From NCBI GenBank assembly GCA_030653935.1, contig JAURYL010000060.1, forward strand, positions 52,977 through 116,976: a stretch of DNA of 64,000 nucleotides, given 5' to 3'. This document shows positions 1-8,446 of the stretch, piece by piece. Source of the stretch: Pseudomonadota bacterium (GTDB taxonomy: Bacteria; Pseudomonadota; Gammaproteobacteria; Burkholderiales; Thiobacillaceae). Position 1 is the stretch's first letter, and every line of letters starts with the position of its first letter. Made by a program: the position numbers and the translations under genes. The notes beneath the pieces are model-generated. The model ran no database searches. It was given only the letters and a program-made list of their open reading frames with translations, and was not told the DNA's origin.

Positions 1-1098
1 GGGTTCCAGATAGTTGCTGGCGACCGGTTCCATCTCGCCGTAGCCCTTGGCGCTGAGTCGGTCGGCGGCGATGCCGCGAGCGATGAAGTAATCCATCACC
101 GCCTGGGCGCGACGCTGGGACAGTTCGAGATTGTGCTCGTAGCTGCCGCGGCTGTCGGTATGGCCGGCCACTTCCACCTTGAGCGCCGGGTAGCGCTTCA
201 GGGTCGCGGTGGCCACGTCGAGGATGGCGAGACTGTCCGGGCGCAGCACATCCGCGTTGTAGTCGAAATTCACACCTTCCAGCGTCAGGTTTCTGGGCAG
301 GGAACAACCCTTGTCATCGACGCGATCTCCGGCGGGCGTATTGGGGCAGGCATCAACGGCATCGAGCACGCCGTCGCCATCGCTGTCCAGTTCGCAGCCC
401 TGACCGTCGACCTTGCGGCCGGCGGGGGTGGTCGGGCAACGATCGAGTGCGTCGACGACCCCATCACCATCGCCGTCCAGCTCGCAGCCCTGGGCGTTGA
501 CCTGACGGCCAGCCGGGGTGGTCGGGCAACGGTCGAGTGCGTCGACGACACCATCGCCGTCACCGTCCAGCTCGCAGCCCTGGGCGTTGACCTGACGACC
601 AGCCGGGGTGGTCGGGCAACGGTCGAGCGCATCGACGACCCCATCGCCGTCACCGTCCAGCTCGCAGCCCTGGGCGTTGACCTTGCGGCCGAGCGGAGTG
701 GCCGGGCAACGGTCGAGGCGGTCTACGACCCCATCGCCATCACTATCGAGCTCGCAACCCTTGGCATCCACCCGCGCGCCCTTGACCGTGCCGGGGCAGC
801 GATCCAGCGTGTCGATGATGCCGTCGCCGTCGCTATCCAGAGGCGGCGCGACGGGCGGCGCGACTGGTTTGGCGACCGGCATCGCGACGGGCGCCGCCTT
901 GGCCGCTGTCGGCACCGCGCAGGGCGCCTCCAGGATGCCGCGTCCGGGACAGCCGATGGTCTTGTACAACTCATAGCCGCTGGTCATGCCGCTGGGGCTG
1001 GCCGGGTTGGCCGGGTTGTAATAGGGCGCTTCCGCCGCCTGGGCATTGATGCTGGCAACCAGCGCCACGCCGAGGGCACTCAATACGGTCATACGCAT
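1..1098 (-). CDS. OmpA-family outer-membrane protein with thrombospondin type 3 repeats (3' end cut by window edge)
   Basis: The gene reads leftward off the window, so 366 codons are visible and the C-terminus is missing. A signal peptide (about residues 1-22, ending in AQA) is followed by a short Ala/Pro linker and then six Asp-rich 30-residue repeats (about residues 87-266) with the DxDGDGxxDxxDxCP pattern, typical of calcium-binding thrombospondin type 3 repeats. The remainder begins an OmpA C-terminal peptidoglycan-binding domain: a VNFDYNADVL segment, a GHTDSRG motif, and SQRRAQAVMDYF. Such proteins tether the outer membrane to peptidoglycan. A good ribosome site (AGGAG) precedes the ATG at 1098. 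The N-terminal portion carries no recognisable beta-barrel, so it may be a periplasmic or lipid-free OmpA-like protein; that part is inference. Confidence 0.9.
   Translation of the reverse strand, partial: MRMTVLSALGVALVASINAQAAEAPYYNPANPASPSGMTSGYELYKTIGCPGRGILEAPCAVPTAAKAAPVAMPVAKPVAPPVAPPLDSDGDGIIDTLDRCPGTVKGARVDAKGCELDSDGDGVVDRLDRCPATPLGRKVNAQGCELDGDGDGVVDALDRCPTTPAGRQVNAQGCELDGDGDGVVDALDRCPTTPAGRQVNAQGCELDGDGDGVVDALDRCPTTPAGRKVDGQGCELDSDGDGVLDAVDACPNTPAGDRVDDKGCSLPRNLTLEGVNFDYNADVLRPDSLAILDVATATLKRYPALKVEVAGHTDSRGSYEHNLELSQRRAQAVMDYFIARGIAADRLSAKGYGEMEPVASNYLEP
301..840 (-). repeat. six in-frame 90-bp repeats (TSP type 3 units)
   Basis: Six consecutive 90-bp units encode 30-residue repeats starting LDSDGDG or LDGDGDG and ending in KGCE or QGCE. 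Units 3 to 5 are nearly identical at DNA level (about 390-660), while units 1, 2 and 6 have diverged. That pattern suggests recent duplication of the middle units. Confidence 0.9.
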
Positions 1099-1124
1099 AT
1101 TCGACTCCTGTGCAAATGTGGGTA

Positions 1125-1811
1125 TCAAAACACTTTGGCACGCTCGACCCGCAACCCGAACACGCCAGTGGCGTGCTTATTGGGCAATGCGCGCAGGGCG
1201 TGTTCTTCCGCGGCGATCAGGGTGTAGAACCCGTCCAGCGCCTTGCGGCTTACATAATCTTCTACCGTGGCGAGCTCGCTCTTGAGGCCGGCCAGCTTGA
1301 GCAGTTTGCTCGACAGCGCGTTGTAGGCACGCGCGAGGTCACTTTGTTCCGCGACACCGTGGATGAGCGGCAGCATTTTCGCGGCAAGCTGGTCTTCGCT
1401 GTGCTCGCGGAACCAGGCGCTGGCGGCACCGTCAGCGGTGGAGAGTAACACCCTGGCATCGACCGGCGGCAGCTTGCGTACCGCGTCCAGCACCGCTTCG
1501 AGCAGTTGCGGGATGGCCGCTTCGGCGGCGCGGTTCATCGCCAGGATCAGATCATCGACCCGCCCGCCCATGCCCAGGGCGCGCAGATAACGGTCGGCCT
1601 TGGCGAAGTTTTTCGGCAGTCCGATCTTGATCCGGGCATCGCCGAAATAGCCGTTTTCACGGCCCAGCCTGGCGATGGCGACTTGCGCGACTCGGCCAAG
1701 ATTGTCGCGCAGCGCCCGAATCGCCTCGTCGACGACGCCGGCGGCCAACACCCTTGGAGCAAGGGCGAGGCCGACCAGTACGAGGGTGAATTGGCGGCGG
1801 GACGAATTCAT
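1125..1811 (-). CDS. DUF4197 family exported protein
   Basis: This 228-residue protein starts with a charged, Arg-containing leader (MNSSRRQF) and a hydrophobic stretch ending in VLAAG, so it is probably exported to the periplasm. The body is largely helical. It contains [19 protein letters not shown] and a [11 protein letters not shown] segment, which I recognise as the DUF4197 family of unknown function. Its start overlaps the stop of mscL by four bases (ATGA), so the two are probably translated together. No catalytic motif is apparent. Confidence 0.8.
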   Translation of the reverse strand: MNSSRRQFTLVLVGLALAPRVLAAGVVDEAIRALRDNLGRVAQVAIARLGRENGYFGDARIKIGLPKNFAKADRYLRALGMGGRVDDLILAMNRAAEAAIPQLLEAVLDAVRKLPPVDARVLLSTADGAASAWFREHSEDQLAAKMLPLIHGVAEQSDLARAYNALSSKLLKLAGLKSELATVEDYVSRKALDGFYTLIAAEEHALRALPNKHATGVFGLRVERAKVF

Positions 1812-2227
1812 TTTTTCAGGGAATCGCGAATTTCCCGCAGCAGGGCGATGTCCTCGGGTGTCGGCGGCGGCGCGGCGGGAGCTGCGACTTCCTGGCGCTT
1901 GAGGCTGTTGATGCCCTTCACCACCAGGAAAATGGCGAAGGCGATGATGATGAAATTCACCGTGCTGTTGATGAACAGACCATATTTGACCAGCGGCGCG
2001 CCGGCCGCTTCGGCGGCTTCCAGGCTGGCGTATGCCTCACCGCCGAGATTCAGGTAGAGGTGCTTGAAATCGACACCGCCAGTGAGACTGCCGACCACCG
2101 GCATGACGATGTCCTTGACCAGCGAGTCGACGATCTTGCCGAAAGCGGCGCCGATGACGACCGCCACGGCGAGATCGACAACGTTGCCACGCATGGCGAA
2201 TGACTTGAATTCCTGGACGATGCTCAT
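1808..2227 (-). CDS. mscL: large-conductance mechanosensitive channel MscL
   Basis: MscL opens a large nonselective pore when membrane tension rises, releasing solutes on osmotic downshock. The 139-residue protein has the classic layout: N-terminal amphipathic helix ([19 protein letters not shown]), first membrane helix containing [15 protein letters not shown], a periplasmic loop, second membrane helix near residues 80-105 ([19 protein letters not shown]), and a C-terminal charged helix. Length is normal for the family. The upstream AGGAGAAACCC region supplies a good ribosome site. It is followed by the DUF4197 gene with a four-base overlap. Confidence 0.97.
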   Translation of the reverse strand: MSIVQEFKSFAMRGNVVDLAVAVVIGAAFGKIVDSLVKDIVMPVVGSLTGGVDFKHLYLNLGGEAYASLEAAEAAGAPLVKYGLFINSTVNFIIIAFAIFLVVKGINSLKRQEVAAPAAPPPTPEDIALLREIRDSLKK

Positions 2228-2391
2228 GGGTTTCTCCTCACATTGACAGGTGGCTGGATGGAAACACGGTGACCAAGGGCCGATCTATGAAGCAACTCAC
2301 TCGCGGGCCTGGAAGATGTACCAGACGCCGAGCAGGAGATATGGGTGCCTGAGGCTCGCTATTGATTCAAACGGGCAAGGATCGTCGCCGC

Positions 2392-3459
2392 TCAATCCGC
2401 GCTCCGCCCGGCGAGGGCGATGCCGCTCTGGCCGGCGAATGCCAGCATGCGGTTGATGGCATGCACGGCGCGGGCGCGCGTAGCTTCGGCGACCTGGATT
2501 TCGTTGCCGCCGTGTTCCAGCACGGCAAGCAGGTTCTTCAGCCCATTCATGGCCATCCACGGACAATGGGCGCAGGACACGCAGGTGGCGCCGGTGCCGC
2601 CGGTGGGGGCTTCGAGCAGGTGCTTGCCGGGCGCGGCTTCGCGCATCTTGTGGAAGATGCCGTTATCGGTGGCGACGATCAGCACCGGGTTTGGCAGTTC
2701 GGCCGCCGCGCGAATGAGTTGGGTGGTGGAGCCCACCACGTCGGCCATGGCGATCACCGCTGCGGGTGATTCCGGGTGCACCAGCACGGCCGCGTTCGGA
2801 TATTCCGCCTTCAGCGCCCGGATGCCGTCGGCCTTGAAACGCTCATGCACCACGCAGGAGCCTTGCCAGAGCAGCATGTCGGCGCCGGTGGTCTTTTGCA
2901 CGTAATCGCCGAGGAAGCGGTCCGGTGCCCAGATCAGTTTTTCGCCGCGCGCCTTCAGGTGTTCCGCCACTTTCACGGCGATGCTGGAAGTCACCATCCA
3001 GTCGGCGCGCGCCTTCACTTCGGCCGAGGTGTTGGCGTAGACCACCACGGTGCGGTCGGGATGGGCATCGCAGAAGCGGCTGAATTCGTCCGCCGGACAG
3101 GACAGGTCGAGCGAGCATTCGGCGTGGAGGTCCGGCATCAGCACGCGTTTTTCCGGGTTGAGGATCTTGGCGGTCTCGCCCATGAATTTGACGCCGGCGA
3201 CGATCACCGTCTTCGCCTTGGAGGCATGACCGAAGCGGGCCATTTCCAGGGAATCGGAGACACAACCGCCGGTTTCCTCGGCCAGCCGCTGCAAGTCGCT
3301 CGAGACGTAGTAATGCGCCACCAGCACCGCGTCCTGCTCGCGCATGCGTTGCTTGATGCGCGCGATCAACGACTCCCGCTCGCCGGGAAGCAAGGTCTCT
3401 TCCAGCACCGGCGGGACATCGGTGACGGGATGGGCGGGTGGAATCAGTACGGCGGACAT
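2392..3459 (-). CDS. nadA: quinolinate synthase NadA
   Basis: NadA condenses iminoaspartate with dihydroxyacetone phosphate to quinolinate in de novo NAD synthesis and uses an oxygen-sensitive [4Fe-4S] cluster. Three cysteines at positions expected for cluster ligands are present: C115 (AECSLD), C202 (GSCVVHE) and C299 in the C-terminal [13 protein letters not shown] motif. Length is 355 residues, normal for the family. nadB and nadC are not adjacent. No strong Shine-Dalgarno sequence precedes the chosen ATG at 3459; the N-terminal 25 residues are weakly conserved in the family, so a slightly later start cannot be excluded. Confidence 0.96.
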   Translation of the reverse strand: MSAVLIPPAHPVTDVPPVLEETLLPGERESLIARIKQRMREQDAVLVAHYYVSSDLQRLAEETGGCVSDSLEMARFGHASKAKTVIVAGVKFMGETAKILNPEKRVLMPDLHAECSLDLSCPADEFSRFCDAHPDRTVVVYANTSAEVKARADWMVTSSIAVKVAEHLKARGEKLIWAPDRFLGDYVQKTTGADMLLWQGSCVVHERFKADGIRALKAEYPNAAVLVHPESPAAVIAMADVVGSTTQLIRAAAELPNPVLIVATDNGIFHKMREAAPGKHLLEAPTGGTGATCVSCAHCPWMAMNGLKNLLAVLEHGGNEIQVAEATRARAVHAINRMLAFAGQSGIALAGRSAD

Positions 3460-3560
3460 AGCTGAACATTGAACAAGTAGAGGGAGGAATGGTTTATGGG
3501 GTTGGGAATGGGGACTGTCAAGCCGACACCTGACCGCCGCCGCGTTTCGCCGCTTCCGTT

Positions 3561-3774
3561 AGGGCTCGTTAATGAATAACCTGGGCGATTATGGGTACGT
3601 TGGCGGGATGCGATGCAAGGCGCCGGTTGCGCGCATGGCCACTCCCTGCAAGCGACCGACAGCGGAGTCGTTGCGCTTCAGCGCTTACGAATCCGGCGTG
3701 CCCCTTGCGGGTGCAACGCGGCAGCGTGCCCGATGGCGCAGCCAGAACGTTCAGGTTATTCATTGACGAGCCCT
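3561..3774. mobile_element. 214-bp non-coding element with terminal inverted repeats (family B, complete copy)
   Basis: The left end reads AGGGCTCGTTAATGAATAAC and continues CTG. The right end is its reverse complement with one change (AGGGCTCGTC...). The inverted repeats are about 23 bp. No credible gene lies inside. Partial relatives occur at 5890 and 63732. Size, ends and lack of coding capacity fit a MITE-like non-autonomous element. No clear target duplication is visible. The element ends just before xerC, so it may contribute to that gene's promoter. Confidence 0.7.
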
Positions 3775-3784
3775 TATAGTCCCG

Positions 3785-4720
3785 ATGCCCCTCCAAACCG
3801 GAGCCGACGTGCCCGCGACGTTATTGCTTTCCACCCTTTCCGACGCTTATCTGAACGCGCTCAAGGCGCGCCAGTACAGCCCGGCCACGGTCTCCACCTA
3901 TGCCATCGACCTCGCGCATCTGCTGGAACTGGTCGGCGATGTCGATCCCGCCGGGCTGGCCGTCCACGACATCCGTCGCGCCCTGTCCAGCCTCCACGCG
4001 CGCGGCCAGAAAGCGAAAACCCTGGCGCGGACGCTGTCGGCCTGGCGCGGTTTCTATCACTACCTGGCGCGCCAGGGTTGGGTCGCCGCCAACCCCTGCC
4101 TCGGCCTACGCCCGCCCAAGGGTGAGCGGCGCCTGCCCAACGCGCTCTCCGTGGACGAAATGGCGAAATTGCTGGAAGGGCCGGCGGAGGATATCTGGGC
4201 CTTGCGCGACCAGGCCATGTTCGAGCTGATGTACTCCTCCGGCCTGCGCCGCGCCGAGTTGATCGGCCTCGATCTGGGGAGTGTCGACCTGAGCGCGGCC
4301 GAGGTGACGGTGACCGGCAAGGGGCGCAAAACCCGCATCGTGCCGGTCGGCCAGCAGGCGCTGACGGCCGTGCGCGCCTGGCTGGAGCAACGCGGCACGG
4401 TGGCGAAGGCGCCGCCGCTCGATACGGCGGCACTGTTCCTGGGGACCCGCGGCGGTCGCATCTCGGCCACGGCGATCCGCCAGGCGCTGAAAACCATGGC
4501 CGCGCGACATGGGGTCACGGCCCATGTGCATCCGCATGCCTTGCGCCATTCCTTCGCCTCGCATGTGCTGCAATCTTCCGGCGATCTGCGCGCGGTGCAG
4601 GAAATGCTGGGCCACGCCAGCCTCTCCACCACCCAGGTCTATACCCATCTTGATTTCCAGCATCTGGCCAAAGTCTATGACCTGGCCCACCCGCGCGCGA
4701 AAAAGAAGCCAGGCAATTGA
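3785..4720 (+). CDS. xerC: tyrosine recombinase XerC
   Basis: XerC acts with XerD at dif to resolve chromosome dimers before cell division. The protein has the N-terminal SAM-like core-binding domain (about residues 10-95, LKARQYSPATVSTYAIDL) and the C-terminal catalytic domain. The catalytic set is visible: Arg in SSGLRRAEL, Lys in TGKGRKTR, HALRHSFA, the GHASLSTTQ segment, and the nucleophile Tyr in VYTHLDF. At 311 residues it is full length. The ATG at 3785 lacks a ribosome site, whereas the in-frame GTG at 3809 follows CCGGAG at good spacing, so the true start may be 3809. XerC is preferred over XerD from overall resemblance; the assignment between the two is less certain than the family. 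Confidence 0.9.
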   Translation: MPLQTGADVPATLLLSTLSDAYLNALKARQYSPATVSTYAIDLAHLLELVGDVDPAGLAVHDIRRALSSLHARGQKAKTLARTLSAWRGFYHYLARQGWVAANPCLGLRPPKGERRLPNALSVDEMAKLLEGPAEDIWALRDQAMFELMYSSGLRRAELIGLDLGSVDLSAAEVTVTGKGRKTRIVPVGQQALTAVRAWLEQRGTVAKAPPLDTAALFLGTRGGRISATAIRQALKTMAARHGVTAHVHPHALRHSFASHVLQSSGDLRAVQEMLGHASLSTTQVYTHLDFQHLAKVYDLAHPRAKKKPGN

Positions 4721-4794
4721 TAAAAACATACTGACACCAGGCCGGGGTAGCGCAATAAAATCAACGCATATCTATATATACAACGGGAGTCGCC

Positions 4795-5892
4795 ATGAAA
4801 AAAACGGCGTTCATCATCGAAGGCAGCGACCACACCCTCGAACGCATCAACGAGATTCTCGGCGAAGCCGGCATCACGGCCCGCTTCATGCCCTGCGGCC
4901 TGGAACATGCCCGCGCCCATTTTTCCGGGCCGGTGGATTGCGTCAAGCTGGCGCACAAGGCCAACGAGTTGGAGCATGCCCACGAACGGTTGAAATGGAG
5001 CGAGGCGCGCATGCGGCATTTCGCCCGGATCGCCGCCGACTGGTTCTGGGAGACCGACGAGGATCACCAGATCATCTGGTCCAGCGATGGGCCGATCCGC
5101 GAGGGTGACCGCCTGAGCGATGCCTTCAGCGGCGGTCTGCCGGGCTTGCTGCCGGTGGATCACGACATGGAAGCACTGGCCTCACTCAAGGAAGGCCGGC
5201 CTTTCCAGGAGGCCGTTCTGGAAGTGGAACTGGAATCGGGCGAGCGCGCAGCCTTCCGCCTCTCCGGCGAACCGCTGTTCGATTCAAACGGTCATTTCGC
5301 CGGCTATCGCGGTGTCGGCCACGACATCACCGAGGCGCTACAAATCAGCCGCCAGATCAGCCACGAGGCCAACCACGACACCCTCACCGGGCTGGCCAAC
5401 CGGCGCGAGTTCCAGCGCCGCATGCAGCGCGCCTGGCTGCGCTCGCGCCAGGAGGGCGCGGTCCATGCCTTGTGTTTTCTCGATCTCGACCGTTTCAAGG
5501 CGGTGAACGATCATGCTGGCCACGCCGCCGGCGATGCCTTGCTGACGCAACTGGCCACGGTCATGCGCGGCCATGTCCGTGGCGCCGATACCCTGGCCCG
5601 CCTTGGCGGCGACGAGTTCTGCGTCCTGCTGGAGAACTGCGCCCTGGAGTATGCGATACGCGTCTCGGACAACCTGATCAGTACCTTGCGCGAGCTCGAA
5701 TTCGAGTGGCAGGGCCAGCGTTATTCGGTCGGCGCCAGCGTCGGCATCACGCTGATTACCCCGCAGACCGAGGACGCGACCCGCGCCCTGGCGGAGGCCG
5801 ATGTGGCCTGCTACGCCGCCAAAAAACTCGGCCGCAACCAGGTGCAGGTCTACCATGCGGCGGAGAGCGGCGGCCAGGTCGTGGGTGGCTAG
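4795..5892 (+). CDS. PAS-GGDEF diguanylate cyclase
   Basis: This protein should make the second messenger cyclic di-GMP from two GTP. After a 50-residue N-terminal segment without clear identity and a short coiled region, a PAS domain spans about residues 70-180 (ending GYRGVGHDITE). A GGDEF domain follows at about 190-355. The catalytic GGDEF motif is intact, and an RGAD product-inhibition site sits five residues before it. There are no membrane segments, so the sensor is cytoplasmic. A ribosome site (GGGAG) precedes the ATG. The stop codon TAG at 5890-5892 coincides with the first bases of a family B repeat, so the natural C-terminus may have been altered by that insertion. Confidence 0.93.
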   Translation: MKKTAFIIEGSDHTLERINEILGEAGITARFMPCGLEHARAHFSGPVDCVKLAHKANELEHAHERLKWSEARMRHFARIAADWFWETDEDHQIIWSSDGPIREGDRLSDAFSGGLPGLLPVDHDMEALASLKEGRPFQEAVLEVELESGERAAFRLSGEPLFDSNGHFAGYRGVGHDITEALQISRQISHEANHDTLTGLANRREFQRRMQRAWLRSRQEGAVHALCFLDLDRFKAVNDHAGHAAGDALLTQLATVMRGHVRGADTLARLGGDEFCVLLENCALEYAIRVSDNLISTLRELEFEWQGQRYSVGASVGITLITPQTEDATRALAEADVACYAAKKLGRNQVQVYHAAESGGQVVGG

Positions 5893-5964
5893 GGGCTCGT
5901 TAATGAATATGTTGGAGTTATATGAGTGCGCTGGCGGGATGCGCTGCAAGGCGGCGGTCTGTTC
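5890..5964. repeat. partial family B inverted-repeat element
   Basis: The stretch starts TAGGGGCTCGTTAATGAAT, matching the left end of the 214-bp element at 3561. It shares the internal block TGGCGGGATGCG-TGCAAGGCG. The right terminal repeat is missing, so this is a truncated copy. It supplies the stop codon of the upstream diguanylate cyclase gene and lies between that gene and the thioredoxin-like gene. Confidence 0.7.
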
Positions 5965-6012
5965 GACCGCCGCCGCGAGTCGCACAATGGAGCCATTTTT
6001 TGGAGCACACGC

Positions 6013-6864
6013 ATGGGCCAATATTCTTTCGATGTCGACGCCGGCGATTTCCAGCATAAGGTGGTCGAGGCTTCGCGGCAGGTGCCGGTGGTGGTCGATT
6101 TCTGGGCGGAATGGTGCGGCCCCTGTCGCGCGCTGAAGCCCATCCTGGAAAAACTGGCTGAGGAGTTCCAGGGCAAATTCATTCTGGCCAAGGTGGACTC
6201 CGACAAGAACCAGGAGATTGCAGGGCAGTTTGGCGTGCGCGGCATTCCCAGCGTCAAGGCCTTCTTCGGTGGCGAGATCGTCGACGAGTTCTCCGGCGCG
6301 ATTCCCGAATCCGAAGTCCGCGCCTTTCTCCAGCGCCTGATTCCCTCGCCCGCCGGTGAATTGCACATCGCCGCCGGCCGCGCCCGTGATCAGGGCAAGC
6401 TGGCGGAGGCCCTGCAACTGCTGGGCGAAGCCGCGAAGCTGGATCTGCAAAACGAGGTGGTGCGCCTGGACGCGGCCGACATTCTGGTGGAACTGGGACA
6501 ACTGGACGAAGCCCGGAGCCTGTTCAACAGCCTCTCGCCCTTGCTCCGCATGGAAGCACGCGCGCGGCAGGTCGAGGCGCGCCTGACCTTTGCCGAGGCC
6601 GGTGAGGGCGACGAAGCGGCATTGCGTGACCGTCTCGTGGCGCAACCGGACGATATGGAAAACCGCATGCAACTCGCCAACCTGCTGATCGCCAACGGTC
6701 GCCATCAAGAGGGGCTGGAGCAGTTGCTGGACATGGTGCGGCGTGATCGCGCCTGGAACGACGAAGCGGCGCGCAAGGCGATACTCGCGGTGTTCAGCCT
6801 GCTTGGAGACCAGGGGCCGCTGGTAGCCGACTATCGGCGTAAGCTGGCGCGCGCCTTGAATTGA
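6013..6864 (+). CDS. thioredoxin-domain co-chaperone, YbbN/CnoX type
   Basis: The N-terminal 110 residues form a thioredoxin fold with the active-site motif WCGPC (in FWAEWCGPCRALKPIL) and the cis-Pro segment GIPSVKAF. The C-terminal 170 residues are helical and TPR-like (about 125-283), the architecture of YbbN/CnoX proteins, which hold unfolding clients and hand them to chaperones. The ATG at 6013 is chosen because TGGAG precedes it and the protein aligns from MGQYSFDV. The longer in-frame reading from 5926 only translates the upstream repeat. Length 283 is typical. The CGPC motif suggests thiol-disulfide activity is retained. Confidence 0.9.
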   Translation: MGQYSFDVDAGDFQHKVVEASRQVPVVVDFWAEWCGPCRALKPILEKLAEEFQGKFILAKVDSDKNQEIAGQFGVRGIPSVKAFFGGEIVDEFSGAIPESEVRAFLQRLIPSPAGELHIAAGRARDQGKLAEALQLLGEAAKLDLQNEVVRLDAADILVELGQLDEARSLFNSLSPLLRMEARARQVEARLTFAEAGEGDEAALRDRLVAQPDDMENRMQLANLLIANGRHQEGLEQLLDMVRRDRAWNDEAARKAILAVFSLLGDQGPLVADYRRKLARALN

Positions 6865-6888
6865 TTTCTTTTCAGCGGGGAGCACTGC

Positions 6889-7629
6889 ATGAACCTGCAT
6901 CGTCTGGACAAACTGAAAGAGCTCGCGGGCTTCGAGCCCAACGGTCGATTCGAGGACAACCTCTACCGCCTGACCTGCATCACCGGTGACGCCATGGCCG
7001 CGCGCCGGGTCTCATTGATGTTGCTGGATACCGACAGCGGCAAGGGCGTGCGCCTCAAGCTCGCCGCCGTCTATGGCGAATTGCCGGAAGTAGCCTGGCG
7101 TGACGACACGCCCGCCGAACAAGGCATCGCCCAGCATGTTCTCGAGCTGGGCCAATGCCTGCATGTTCAGGACATCGGCCATTCCCGCTGGCGGTCGCTG
7201 GCGCGGCGTCTGGGCGGCACCGCCAGTTTCATCGCCTGCCCCATCCAGATCGCCGGCAAGGTGGCGGGCGTGCTCAACGTCAGTGAGCCGATCGAGCGCG
7301 CGCATTTCACCCGATCCGACCTCGATACCGCCGAATTCGCCGCCCGCCTGATCGGCCGCAGCATCCACGCCGCGCGCCTCGACCGCATGCTCGACTCGCG
7401 CTTCGCGCAGATGGCCTTTACCCTGGAAGGCCGCGCCGATGCCTGTTCGGTGGTGTCGATGTCCAGCCACGAACCGGACAAGGTGGCGCGCATGCTGGCG
7501 AAAGCGTTCTTCAAGGAAATGCGCCACTGCGGCTTCACCCCCAACCAGATCATCCGCGCGGCGGGCGAAATCATCTCGGAACTGACCGGCAGCCTGAACC
7601 GGCACAAACACCGCCTGGATCGGGAGTAG
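6889..7629 (+). CDS. GAF-domain protein
   Basis: This 246-residue cytoplasmic protein has one GAF domain, roughly residues 20-165. Recognisable parts are the N-terminal helix with LYRLTCITGDAM, the EQGIAQHVLELGQ helix and the CPIQIAGKVAGVLNVSEP strand pair. The C-terminal 75 residues contain a helical segment (VARMLAKAFFKEMRHCGF) and no output domain that I recognise. It begins 24 bases after the thioredoxin-like gene with a GGGGAG ribosome site, so the two are probably cotranscribed. The ligand and role are unknown. It may regulate a partner by binding. Confidence 0.75.
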   Translation: MNLHRLDKLKELAGFEPNGRFEDNLYRLTCITGDAMAARRVSLMLLDTDSGKGVRLKLAAVYGELPEVAWRDDTPAEQGIAQHVLELGQCLHVQDIGHSRWRSLARRLGGTASFIACPIQIAGKVAGVLNVSEPIERAHFTRSDLDTAEFAARLIGRSIHAARLDRMLDSRFAQMAFTLEGRADACSVVSMSSHEPDKVARMLAKAFFKEMRHCGFTPNQIIRAAGEIISELTGSLNRHKHRLDRE

Positions 7630-7692
7630 GTCGGGTTAGCGCGGCGTAAGCCATCATGGCGGTATCAGCCGCTTCGCAAGCGTGAAACGGGA

Positions 7693-7766
7693 GAGGTAGG
7701 AGCGTCCGCTTGCGGCGCGCATCTCGGCACGTGGAATATCGCGCCGCAAGCGGACGCTCCTACCTC
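7693..7766. repeat. 27-bp perfect inverted repeat (REP-like hairpin)
   Basis: The arms at 7693-7719 and 7740-7766 are exact reverse complements (starting GAGGTAGGAGCGTCCGC) around a 20-base loop. The hairpin lies between two convergent genes (GAF protein and carbonic anhydrase) and could stop transcription from both sides. It shares the GTAGGAGCG boundary with the palindrome at 9746. Confidence 0.9.
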
Positions 7767-7782
7767 ATGCGCGGGTGCACAG

Positions 7783-8319
7783 CTAACCCGCCCCGCCCAG
7801 ATACTCCCGCGCCAGACGCACGTAATTGCCGGCCTGATAGGCAAAATAGTCCAGTTCTTCCGGCGTCAATCGACGCACCGCCTTGGCCGGCCGCCCCAGA
7901 TACAACCAGCCAGATTCCAGCACCCGCCCCTCCGGCACCAGGCTACCGGCGCCCAGCAGCACACGCGGCTCCAGCACCGCCTTGTCCATCACCAGGGAAC
8001 CCATGCCGATCAGGCATTCGTCGCCAATCACGCAACCATGCAGGATCACCGCATGGCCAACGCTCACGTCGCGGCCGATCAGCAGCGGTGAACCTTCCGG
8101 ATTGGCGGCGCGGCGATGGCTGACATGCAGCACCGAGTTGTCCTGGATGTTGCAGCGGGCGCCGATGCGGATGTGGTTCACATCGCCGCGGATCACGACG
8201 CCGGGCCACACCGAGGCTTCGTCACCCAGTTCCACATCGCCGATGACCGTGGCGCTGGCATGTAGAAAGACGCCCTCGCCCAGCTTGGGATGGCTATTCA
8301 GGTAGAGCTCGATCAGCAT
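7783..8319 (-). CDS. gamma-class carbonic anhydrase / YrdA-like hexapeptide-repeat protein
   Basis: The protein is a left-handed beta-helix built from hexapeptide repeats (for example VIGDVELGDEASVWPG and VIRGDVNHIRIG). The three histidines expected for metal binding are visible in NSVLHVSH and VSVGHAVILHGC. The family includes Cam-type carbonic anhydrases, which interconvert CO2 and bicarbonate, but many YrdA-like members have no proven activity. The start at 8319 gives 178 residues, normal for the family. A longer reading to 8496 would run over the dusB promoter and lacks conservation. It is divergent from dusB. No strong ribosome site is visible at 8319. Confidence 0.87.
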   Translation of the reverse strand: MLIELYLNSHPKLGEGVFLHASATVIGDVELGDEASVWPGVVIRGDVNHIRIGARCNIQDNSVLHVSHRRAANPEGSPLLIGRDVSVGHAVILHGCVIGDECLIGMGSLVMDKAVLEPRVLLGAGSLVPEGRVLESGWLYLGRPAKAVRRLTPEELDYFAYQAGNYVRLAREYLGGAG

Positions 8320-8390
8320 GGCGACATTCAGGCGGGAAAATTGCTGGTAAACCCGAGTATATCGGTCGGATTCGCCTTGACCACTGCGCT

Positions 8391-8418
8391 TTGTCCCTCC
8401 CCCCATTGCGTATAAAAT
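8391..8418 (+). promoter_or_regulatory. predicted sigma-70 promoter of dusB-fis
   Basis: TTGTCC (8391-8396) and TAAAAT (8413-8418) are separated by 16 bases. The predicted start near 8425 falls after the ATG at 8417 but before the ATG at 8447, which favours 8447 as the dusB start. Confidence 0.5.
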
Positions 8419-8446
8419 GCGCAGCCTTTTTCCCGTTGGCCCCCTC

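Noticed and set aside
301..840. CRISPR-like array
   Set aside because: The regular 90-bp periodicity is in-frame coding repeats without spacers.
5926..6012. 29-codon N-terminal extension of the thioredoxin-like protein
   Set aside because: The extension is read from the family B repeat; the ATG at 6013 has a ribosome site and matches the domain start.
5338..6900. 520-codon minus-strand frame across the cyclase and thioredoxin genes
   Set aside because: Covers two clear plus-strand genes and an intergenic repeat; no domain is visible.
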